A DNA stretch of 64,000 nt, taken from the NCBI RefSeq assembly GCF_014844055.1, contig NZ_CP062167.1, forward strand, positions 1,069,501 through 1,133,500, written 5' to 3'. A program made the position numbers and the translations under genes. Position 1 is the stretch's first letter, and every line of letters starts with the position of its first letter. This document shows, in pieces, positions 57,663 to 64,000 of this stretch. Below the pieces are notes generated by a model, which was not told the origin of the DNA, searched no databases, and saw only the letters and a list, made by a program, of their open reading frames with translations. This DNA is from Aureimonas sp. OT7 (GTDB lineage Bacteria > Pseudomonadota > Alphaproteobacteria > Rhizobiales > Rhizobiaceae).

Positions 57663-58190
57663 ATGGTTTGGCATCTTCCCTTGAACTGGACACTGGCATT
57701 CTGGGAGGGGCTCTTGGGGCAGGGCGGTTCCTATGTCGCGACGGCGCTCGTCAGCGAGCAGGACCTGGCGGCCGTTGCGGCTGTCCATGGCGGTGCCTTC
57801 GCCCATGCCTGGGATGAGGACGAGTTCGCGGCGCTCATTGCCCAGCCCGGCACGTTCGGCTTCGTGGCGCGGCGCGCCGGCCATCGCGAGCCGGAAGGGC
57901 TCGTGCTGGCACGTCTTGTCGTGGACGAGGCGGAAATCCTCACCATCGCGGTCGACCGGAGCGCGCGCGGCAAGGGTGTCGGGCGCCTGCTGATGGACAT
58001 GGTCCTGCAACATCTGCATGCCGAACGCGCGCTGGCCCTGTTTCTCGAGGTCGACGAAACCAACGTGCCTGCGCTTGCGCTGTATCGCCGGTTGCGGTTC
58101 GAAGAGGTGGGCCGCCGCCCTGCCTATTATCCCGGCCCCGATGGCCAGCGCACCAGCGCGCTGATCATGAAGCGCACCCTGCGCGGCTGA
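57663..58190 (+). CDS. rimI: Ribosomal-protein-alanine N-acetyltransferase RimI
   Basis: GNAT acetyltransferase expected to modify the N-terminal alanine of ribosomal protein S18. The start at 57663 is favoured by GAGGGG upstream over ATG 57633. The acetyl-CoA binding motif is SARGKGVGRLLMDMVLQHL, and the family region ALFLEVDETNVPALALYRRL follows. About 35 N-terminal residues before the GNAT core (VWHLPLNWTLAFWEG) are extra relative to enteric RimI. Length 175 residues. plsC follows at 7 bp. Confidence 0.9.
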   Translation: MVWHLPLNWTLAFWEGLLGQGGSYVATALVSEQDLAAVAAVHGGAFAHAWDEDEFAALIAQPGTFGFVARRAGHREPEGLVLARLVVDEAEILTIAVDRSARGKGVGRLLMDMVLQHLHAERALALFLEVDETNVPALALYRRLRFEEVGRRPAYYPGPDGQRTSALIMKRTLRG

Positions 58191-58197
58191 GGGCGCG

Positions 58198-59025
58198 ATG
58201 CCGGGGCGCTTGCGAATCGCTGTCGTCGCCGTCGGCCTCGCCGGGTTGACCGCCGTGCTTGCGCCCCTCCAGCTGCTGGCCATGCGGTTCCAGTGGCCGC
58301 TGGCGCGTCGGCTGCCGTTCCTGTGGCATAGGGTCGCCGCCCGCCTGTGCGGCATGCGGGTGCATGTGCGCGGCCAGGCCGAGTCGGGCCGCCCCCTGCT
58401 GATTGCCGCCAACCATCAGTCATGGGCCGACATCGTGGCGCTGGGCAGCGTCATGCCGCTGAGTTTCATCGCAAAGTCCGAGGTCGGCACCTGGCCCGTC
58501 TTCTCCGTTCTCGCCCGCCTGCAGCGCACCGTCTTCGTGACGCGCGGCGAGCGGCGCCAGACGGGGCGACAGGCCGCGTCCATCGCCGAACGGCTGCGCA
58601 CGGGCGACGTCATGGTGCTGTTTGCCGAGGGGACGACCTCGGATGGCAACCGGGTGCTGCCCTTCAAGACGGCGCTGTTCGGCGCGGCCCAGGCGGCGCT
58701 GCGGGGCGCCGGGCAGGATCGTGTGTTGATTCAACCCGTGGCCGTAGCCTATACGCAGGCGCATGGACTGCCGCTGGGTTTTCATGGGCGTCCGCTTGCG
58801 GCCTGGCCGGGACACGTCGCGCTGATGCCGCATCTTCTGGCGTTCCTGCGCTGCGGCGCGGTGGACGTGGAGGTTTCGTTCGGGGATCCGGTCGAATTCT
58901 CCGAAGGCTCGGACCGCAAGATCGTGGCGCGGCGGTGCGAGGCCGGCGTCCGCGTCATGCTGGAGGCCAGCCTTTACGGCCGGCGCCCGCAGGAAAGCAT
59001 CGCAAAGCATGGGGACGGAACCTGA
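58198..59025 (+). CDS. plsC: 1-acyl-sn-glycerol-3-phosphate acyltransferase (PlsC family)
   Basis: Membrane-bound acyltransferase making phosphatidic acid from lysophosphatidic acid. The catalytic H(X)4D is NHQSWAD (His73, Asp78). The second motif is VFVTRGERRQ and the third FAEGTTSDGNRVLPF, both typical of the PlsC group. One hydrophobic N-terminal segment (about residues 7-30) anchors it. Length 275 residues. Some rhizobial PlsC-like proteins are OlsA, which acylates lyso-ornithine lipid; with an OlsB-like gene in the same window this alternative deserves note, although the position next to miaB is usual for ordinary PlsC. Confidence 0.9.
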   Translation: MPGRLRIAVVAVGLAGLTAVLAPLQLLAMRFQWPLARRLPFLWHRVAARLCGMRVHVRGQAESGRPLLIAANHQSWADIVALGSVMPLSFIAKSEVGTWPVFSVLARLQRTVFVTRGERRQTGRQAASIAERLRTGDVMVLFAEGTTSDGNRVLPFKTALFGAAQAALRGAGQDRVLIQPVAVAYTQAHGLPLGFHGRPLAAWPGHVALMPHLLAFLRCGAVDVEVSFGDPVEFSEGSDRKIVARRCEAGVRVMLEASLYGRRPQESIAKHGDGT

Positions 59026-59100
59026 GGGCGCTTGCGCAGCCGCCTTATCGGGCCGATATTGAAGGACGTGGGCCGGCTCGCCGGCATCCCGGAAGGATCG

Positions 59101-60534
59101 ATGACCGAAACAGCGAACGAAGGTAAGTCGGGCAGCAATAGCCGCAAGGTCTTCATCCGGACCTATGGTTGCCAGATGAACGTCTACGACAGCCAGCGCA
59201 TGGGCGATGCGTTGTCGCGCGACGGGTACGAACCCACGGACACGATCGAGAACGCCGACCTCGTCCTCATCAACACGTGCCACATCCGTGAAAAGGCAGC
59301 CGAGAAGATCTACTCGGAACTTGGCCGCATCCGCGAGCTGAAGGCCGAGCGCGCCGAGCGCGGCGAGGCCATGACCATAGGCGTCACGGGCTGCGTGGCG
59401 CAGGCCGAGGGCGCCGAGATCATGGCGCGCGCGCCGGTGGTGGACCTCGTCGTCGGCCCCCAGACCTACCACCGTCTGCCCGAGGCGCTGGGCCGCGTGG
59501 CCCGCGGCGAGCGCGTCGTCGATACCGATTATGCCGTGGAGGACAAGTTCCGCCATCTCCCCGGGCAAAACCGGAAGCAGATCGCCAGCCGCGGCGTCAC
59601 CGCGTTCCTGACCGTGCAGGAGGGCTGCGACAAATTCTGCACCTTCTGCGTGGTGCCCTATACGCGCGGCGCGGAAGTCTCGCGGCCGATGGCCGACGTC
59701 GTCGAAGAGGCGCGGCGCCTTGCCGATGCCGGCGTCCGCGAGTTGACCTTGCTTGGCCAGAACGTCAACGCCTGGACCGGCGCGACCGGCGATTTCGCCG
59801 ACCTGCTCCATGCGCTGGCAGAGGTGCCGGGCATCGCGCGCCTGCGCTACACGACGTCCCATCCGCGCGATATGGACGATGCGTTGATCGCGGCGCATCG
59901 CGACCTGCCGCAACTCATGCCGTATCTGCACCTGCCGGTCCAATCCGGTTCCGATGCGATCCTGAAGGCGATGAACCGTCGTCACAAGGCGGCGGACTAC
60001 GTCCGGCTGGTCGCGCGCATTCGCGCAGCGCGTCCCGACCTGGCGTTGTCGGGCGATTTCATCGTGGGTTTCCCGGGCGAGACGGACGCCGATTTCGAGG
60101 CGACTTTGCAGATCGTGCGCGAGATCGGCTATGCGCAGGCTTACTCCTTCAAGTATTCGCCGCGCCCCGGCACGCCGGGCGCCACGATGGACGGCCATGT
60201 CGCCGAGGCCGTGAAGTCCGAGCGCCTCGAACGGCTGCAGGCCCTGCTGCGGGAACAGCAGGTAGCCTTCCAGGAAAGCTTCGTCGGCCGCACCACCGAC
60301 GTGCTCATCGAGAAGTCCGGCCGGCACGCCGGGCAGATGGTTGGGCGCTCGCCCTTCCTGCTGCCGGTGGTCGTGCCCGATAGCGCCGGCGCGGTCGGCG
60401 ACATCGTATCCGTTCGGATCGCCTCTTCACTGCCCAATTCGCTGATGGCAGAGGGCGCCGAGCCCCGGGTCCAAGGCGTCCGTGCCGGCGCCGCCGGAAA
60501 CTTCACCCAACACGACCTGAGGGAGAGCGCATGA
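59101..60534 (+). CDS. miaB: tRNA-2-methylthio-N6-dimethylallyladenosine synthase MiaB
   Basis: Radical-SAM methylthiotransferase acting on i6A37 of tRNA. The start [20 protein letters not shown] is preceded by GGAAGGA. The N-terminal UPF0004 domain has the second-cluster cysteines (Cys24 in TYGCQMN, then INTCHIRE and VTGCVAQ). The radical SAM CxxxCxxC is in [21 protein letters not shown]-terminal TRAM domain binds tRNA. Length 477 residues. phoH overlaps its stop codon by 4 bp. Confidence 0.97.
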   Translation: MTETANEGKSGSNSRKVFIRTYGCQMNVYDSQRMGDALSRDGYEPTDTIENADLVLINTCHIREKAAEKIYSELGRIRELKAERAERGEAMTIGVTGCVAQAEGAEIMARAPVVDLVVGPQTYHRLPEALGRVARGERVVDTDYAVEDKFRHLPGQNRKQIASRGVTAFLTVQEGCDKFCTFCVVPYTRGAEVSRPMADVVEEARRLADAGVRELTLLGQNVNAWTGATGDFADLLHALAEVPGIARLRYTTSHPRDMDDALIAAHRDLPQLMPYLHLPVQSGSDAILKAMNRRHKAADYVRLVARIRAARPDLALSGDFIVGFPGETDADFEATLQIVREIGYAQAYSFKYSPRPGTPGATMDGHVAEAVKSERLERLQALLREQQVAFQESFVGRTTDVLIEKSGRHAGQMVGRSPFLLPVVVPDSAGAVGDIVSVRIASSLPNSLMAEGAEPRVQGVRAGAAGNFTQHDLRESA

Positions 60535-61583
60535 CACCAGCGCGCGGCATGTCACCGGCTTCCGGTGCTTCGGACATGGCCCATATCGTGCTGACCTTCG
60601 ACGATAATCGTCTTGCAGGGGCGCTTTTCGGAAAGTTCGACGAGAATCTCGCCCTTCTGGAGCAGAAACTGCATGTCGATGCGCGTGCGCGCGGCAACCA
60701 GGTGGAGCTTCGCGGCGAGCCCATGGCCTGCGAACAGGCCCGCCGGACACTCGATATGCTCTATGCCCGCCTTCAGGCAGGGCACGATATCCAGCCGTCC
60801 GACGTCGAAGGGGCCATTCGCATGGCCGTGGCGCAGGACGACCAACTCGTCCTTCCGACGCTCGAGAAGAAGGGTCGAATGGCGTTGGCCCAGATATCCA
60901 CCCGCAAGAAGACCATCCACGCCCGCACGCCGACCCAGGACGCCTACATGCGGGCGATGGAGCGGGCCGAACTCGTATTCGGCGTCGGGCCGGCCGGCAC
61001 CGGCAAGACTTACCTTGCGGTAGCCTACGCTGCCCAACTGCTGGAGCGCGGGCAGGTGGAGCGGATCATCCTGTCGCGTCCGGCCGTGGAAGCCGGCGAG
61101 CGGCTGGGCTTCCTGCCCGGCGACATGAAGGAGAAGGTCGACCCCTATCTGCGCCCGCTCTACGACGCGCTTTACGACATGATGCCCGCCGAAAAGGTGG
61201 AGCGGGCCATCGCGGCCGGCGCCATCGAGATCGCGCCGCTCGCCTTCATGCGTGGCCGCACCCTGGCCAACGCCGCCGTGATCCTGGACGAGGCGCAGAA
61301 CACGACCACCATGCAGATGAAGATGTTCCTGACCCGCCTTGGCGAAAACGCCCGTATGGTGGTGACGGGCGATCCGTCCCAGATCGATCTGCCGCCCGGC
61401 CAGAAGTCCGGCCTGGTGGAGGCGCTTCGCGTGCTGGCCGGCGTATCCAACATCGTGACGGTGCGCTTCCAGTCCGCTGACGTGGTGCGGCACAAGCTGG
61501 TCCAGGCCATCGTCGAAGCCTATGAGGGCGATGCAACACGCCAGCGGGAAGCGGTCCAGGCGGGAGCCGCATCGCCGGCATGA
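60531..61583 (+). CDS. PhoH family ATPase
   Basis: PhoH/YbeZ-type P-loop protein of 350 residues. The Walker A is GPAGTGKT (153-160) and Walker [17 protein letters not shown]. An N-terminal domain of about 130 residues precedes the ATPase and ends with [15 protein letters not shown], the usual PhoH signature. In many bacteria PhoH-YbeY-CorC occur together, as here, and the group is linked to RNA processing and ribosome quality control. The start overlaps miaB (ATGA); an ATG at 60576 is an alternative. Confidence 0.94.
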   Translation: MTPARGMSPASGASDMAHIVLTFDDNRLAGALFGKFDENLALLEQKLHVDARARGNQVELRGEPMACEQARRTLDMLYARLQAGHDIQPSDVEGAIRMAVAQDDQLVLPTLEKKGRMALAQISTRKKTIHARTPTQDAYMRAMERAELVFGVGPAGTGKTYLAVAYAAQLLERGQVERIILSRPAVEAGERLGFLPGDMKEKVDPYLRPLYDALYDMMPAEKVERAIAAGAIEIAPLAFMRGRTLANAAVILDEAQNTTTMQMKMFLTRLGENARMVVTGDPSQIDLPPGQKSGLVEALRVLAGVSNIVTVRFQSADVVRHKLVQAIVEAYEGDATRQREAVQAGAASPA

Positions 61584-62125
61584 ACGATGAGCCGTTGCAC
61601 GCGGCCGGCTATCCGTCGGTCGATCTGATCCTGTCGATCGAAGACGCGGATTGGAACAGCATCCTGCCGGATGCGGCGCAGCTCGCGGTCGAGGCCGTGG
61701 GCGCGGCCCTGGCCGGGGCCGGCATGATGCCAAGCCTCGTCACCGAGGTCGGCGTCACGCTTGCCGACGATACGATGCTGCGCGCTTTGAACGGCCAGTG
61801 GCGCGGCAAGGACAAGCCGACGAACATCCTTTCGTTTCCCATCGTGCAACTGGCGCCCGGCGACACGCCCGGAGCCATGGCGGGAGACCTGGTGCTGGCG
61901 CGCCAGACGCTGGAGCGGGAGGCGCTGCGCGACGGAAAATCGCTGGCGGATCATTTCCGTCATCTGGTCGTTCATGGCATGCTGCACCTTCTGGGCTACG
62001 ATCATGAAGAGGCCGAGGAGGCCGAACAGATGGAGCGTCTTGAGGTTCTTGTGCTTTCGACGCTTGCAATTGCCGATCCTTACGCCGATTCTGGCGGGGT
62101 AGCCGGTGTGGATCCGGTCGACTGA
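61580..62125 (+). CDS. ybeY: Endoribonuclease YbeY
   Basis: Zinc-dependent single-strand endoribonuclease needed for 16S rRNA 3'-end maturation. The metal-binding motif H-x3-H-x5-H is complete in HGMLHLLGYDH (His132, His136, His142). The upstream block WRGKDKPTNILSFP is typical. Length 181 residues. Its start overlaps phoH by 4 bp, and corC follows 15 bp downstream, giving the conserved phoH-ybeY-corC order. Confidence 0.96.
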   Translation: MNDEPLHAAGYPSVDLILSIEDADWNSILPDAAQLAVEAVGAALAGAGMMPSLVTEVGVTLADDTMLRALNGQWRGKDKPTNILSFPIVQLAPGDTPGAMAGDLVLARQTLEREALRDGKSLADHFRHLVVHGMLHLLGYDHEEAEEAEQMERLEVLVLSTLAIADPYADSGGVAGVDPVD

Positions 62126-62140
62126 GATGTTGAACATACG

Positions 62141-63193
62141 ATGGATAAAGGGATGAACAGGACCGCGAGCGGCAGCACGTCTGCCGACAACGCGCATGAC
62201 TCGGTCGAGGCCGCCTATAGCGATGGCGACGCCGCCAACGAAGACCGAAGTCCGCGCCCCGACGAGCGCAAATCGTCGGAACCCGGCTTTTTCGAGCAGT
62301 TTCTCTCGCTGCTCAAGCCGAAGGTACCCCTACCTCTGAGAGAAAAGATCGCCGAGGCACTCATGAATGCCGAGGAGGGATCCGGCCTGACCGGCGAAGA
62401 GCAGGTCATGCTGACCAATATTCTCGGGCTTCACGAAGTTCGCGTCGAAGACGCGATGGTGCCGCGATCCGAGATCGAGGCCGTCGACATCAACGCCACG
62501 ATGGGCGAGTTGCTCGTGAAGTTCCGAGAGTGCGGCCATTCCCGCCTGCCGGTCTATGGCGATGGCCTGGACGACCCGCGCGGCATGGTGCACATCCGCG
62601 ACCTGGTCGACCATATCACCGAGTGCGCACTGGGAGCCGAGGGTGGGGGAGCCCCGGCACTGAACCTTGCTGCCGTGCGCCTGGACAAGCCGCTTTCCGA
62701 GCTGGCCCTGATTCGCAAGGTTCTGTTCGTCCCGCCTTCGATGCCCGCGCTCGAACTGATGAGCCGCATGAAGGTCAGCCATATCCAGATCGCCCTCGTG
62801 ATCGACGAGTATGGTGGTACGGACGGTCTGGTTTCCATGGAAGACCTCCTCGAGATCGTCGTCGGCGACATCGAGGACGAGCATGACGACGAGGACAAGC
62901 TGATCCAGCCCGAGGCCGATGGCGTGTTCATGGTCGACGCGCGTGCCGACCTCGACGACGTCCGCGACCGCGTCGGGGTCGATTTCGACATCGCGCCCTA
63001 TGCGGACGAAGCCGATACGATCGGCGGGCTCGTCGTGCTCGAATACGGCGATATACCGCCCGAAGGCGTCATCATCGACGCCATCAGCGGCTATCGGCTC
63101 GAAGTCCTCGAGGCCGACAGCCGCCGTGTCCGCAAGGTACGTATCCTGCGCAACGTCGATGGAGCCGCCAACGCCGTGGCGTTGCACGCTTGA
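62141..63193 (+). CDS. CBS-domain transporter-associated protein (CorC/TlyC, YbeX family)
   Basis: Cytoplasmic protein with two CBS domains (about residues 95-240, including VEDAMVPRSEIEAVDINATM and LALIRKVLFVPPSMPALELM) and a C-terminal CorC_HlyC domain (about 255-345). It lacks the DUF21 membrane domain of large hemolysin-like proteins, so it is the small YbeX/CorC type, associated with magnesium/cobalt efflux and with ribosome metabolism. The N-terminus of about 50 residues is low-complexity and acidic. Length 350 residues. lnt begins by overlapping its stop codon. Confidence 0.92.
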   Translation: MDKGMNRTASGSTSADNAHDSVEAAYSDGDAANEDRSPRPDERKSSEPGFFEQFLSLLKPKVPLPLREKIAEALMNAEEGSGLTGEEQVMLTNILGLHEVRVEDAMVPRSEIEAVDINATMGELLVKFRECGHSRLPVYGDGLDDPRGMVHIRDLVDHITECALGAEGGGAPALNLAAVRLDKPLSELALIRKVLFVPPSMPALELMSRMKVSHIQIALVIDEYGGTDGLVSMEDLLEIVVGDIEDEHDDEDKLIQPEADGVFMVDARADLDDVRDRVGVDFDIAPYADEADTIGGLVVLEYGDIPPEGVIIDAISGYRLEVLEADSRRVRKVRILRNVDGAANAVALHA

Positions 63194-64000
63194 CGCTGCC
63201 GGCCGGGGTGCCTGCGGCCGTCATTGAACGGCCGTTCGGCGCGGCTGGCTGGCGCCGCGCCGCGCTGGCCGCCCTGGCGGGCGCCATCGCCACGTTGGGC
63301 CTGGCGCCGTATCATATCGTGCCGGCGGCCTTCATCGCTTTTCCCATGCTGGTCCTGGCCATCGACGGTCTGGCGCGACGGGGCGAGGGATTGGCTGCCG
63401 CCTTCCGACTCGGCTGGTGGTTCGGCTTCGGCTATTTCATCGGTGGACTCTGGTGGCTCGGCGCCGCCATGCTGGTGGATGCCGCCGCCTTCTGGTGGGC
63501 GCTGCCGCTGGCCGTCCTGGGCCTGCCGGCGGTGCTGGCCGTGTATTTCGGCCTGGCCGTCGCCACCGCACGGCGTTTCTGGTCGTCGGGTGCCGAACGC
63601 ATCCTCGTGCTGGCGCTGGCCTTCACGCTGGCCGAATTTCTACGCGCCCGGCTGTTGACCGGCTTTCCCTGGAACGAAATCGGCATGATGGCGGCGCCCT
63701 GGCCGCTGTTCATGCAGTCCGCGGCGATATGGGGCACGCACGGGCTGACGCTGGTGGGCGTCGTGGTGTTTTCGCTGCCCGTGCTGGCCCTCCGCAGGCA
63801 GGCAGGACGGCCGACGGTGGCGGCTATCGGCCTGTCCCTTCTTGCGTTTCACAGCGTGTACGGGGCGTGTCGCCTGGCGGCGGAGCTGCCCGCGCCGGAG
63901 CCGGAGCCCGCTCATGTCCGGATCGTCCAGCCGGCGATCGACCAGAGCCGCAAATGGGACCCGGCCGAAGCGAACGCGATCTTGCGGCTGCTGATGGACA
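63190..64000 (+). CDS. lnt: Apolipoprotein N-acyltransferase, 3' end cut by window edge
   Basis: Inner-membrane enzyme adding the third acyl chain to lipoproteins. The frame starts at TTG 63190, which overlaps the corC stop (TTGA); a GTG at 63208 is possible. It stays open to the right edge, giving about 270 visible residues. At least five hydrophobic helices are seen, with the Lnt signature GWWFGFGYFIGGLWWLGAAM and LLTGFPWNEIGMMAAPWP. The nitrilase-like catalytic domain begins around VRIVQPAIDQSRKWDP and is incomplete. The corC-lnt coupling is standard in Rhizobiales. Together with lspA it completes lipoprotein maturation. Confidence 0.92.
   Translation, partial: MTLPAGVPAAVIERPFGAAGWRRAALAALAGAIATLGLAPYHIVPAAFIAFPMLVLAIDGLARRGEGLAAAFRLGWWFGFGYFIGGLWWLGAAMLVDAAAFWWALPLAVLGLPAVLAVYFGLAVATARRFWSSGAERILVLALAFTLAEFLRARLLTGFPWNEIGMMAAPWPLFMQSAAIWGTHGLTLVGVVVFSLPVLALRRQAGRPTVAAIGLSLLAFHSVYGACRLAAELPAPEPEPAHVRIVQPAIDQSRKWDPAEANAILRLLMD

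Noticed and set aside
58420..60327. 635-codon open frame antisense to plsC and miaB
   Set aside because: It spans two real genes on the other strand and shows no domain.

Overview
The window is high-GC DNA with dense, mostly housekeeping gene content, typical of an alphaproteobacterium of the Hyphomicrobiales (Rhizobiales). The evidence is the set of order-typical blocks: a short HprK with ChvG/ChvI beside pckA; lptC-lptA-lptB-rpoN-hpf-ptsN; greA next to an LpsB-like glycosyltransferase; yqeY-dnaG-rpoD; mutS-glnD-murJ-trpS; and nfuA-tsaB-rimI-plsC-miaB-phoH-ybeY-corC-lnt. Small secreted BA14K-like and DUF1236-like proteins fit the same order. I cannot fix the genus; an Aurantimonas/Aureimonas-type relative is only a guess. 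I saw no rRNA, tRNA, CRISPR array, insertion sequence or prophage.

Layout. 1-5.4 kb: a MacA/MacB-type efflux pair (macA cut by the left edge), a Fic-family AMPylase with a palindrome-rich promoter, and an LPS-core glycosyltransferase. 5.4-10.7 kb (minus strand): greA, carB, carA. 10.9-15.7 kb: yqeY-like gene, dnaG, rpoD. 15.9-17.2 kb: three small exported proteins. 17.2-24 kb: a ribose/xylose-type ABC importer (two permeases, double ATPase, binding protein), divergent from a soluble GAF histidine kinase and its response regulator. 23.9-27.8 kb: a GntR/FCD regulator divergent from a TctCBA-type tripartite tricarboxylate transporter, whose tctB carries an in-frame stop codon.

27.8-33.7 kb: nitrogen/carbon PTS and acid-sensing block (HPr, EIIA-Man, HprK, ChvG, ChvI) divergent from pckA. 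33.8-35.8 kb: arfB-like rescue factor, Tat-exported MsrB, Hsp20 with a DUF1150 partner. 35.8-40.8 kb (minus): ptsN, hpf, rpoN, lptB, lptA, lptC. 41-47 kb: sppA, ihfB, lapA-like gene, a CoxG-like protein, two RNA methyltransferases, lspA, an OlsB-like acyltransferase and a small secreted protein. 47.4-64 kb (plus): mutS, glnD, murJ, trpS, uspA-like, nfuA-like, tsaB, rimI, plsC, miaB, phoH, ybeY, corC and lnt (cut by the right edge).

Functionally, the central part links phosphotransfer signalling (HPr, EIIA-Man, HprK, EIIA-Ntr, sigma-54, GlnD) to carbon flux (PckA) and to envelope state (ChvG/ChvI, Lpt transport, MurJ, LspA, Lnt, PlsC). The accessory parts are the efflux/Fic segment and the two transporter loci at 17-28 kb. 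The features most worth a second look are the operator-like palindromes before fic, four tandem 10-bp palindromes before dnaG, the broken tctB with a paired GntR-type operator upstream of its operon, and an HprK whose signature arginine is missing.
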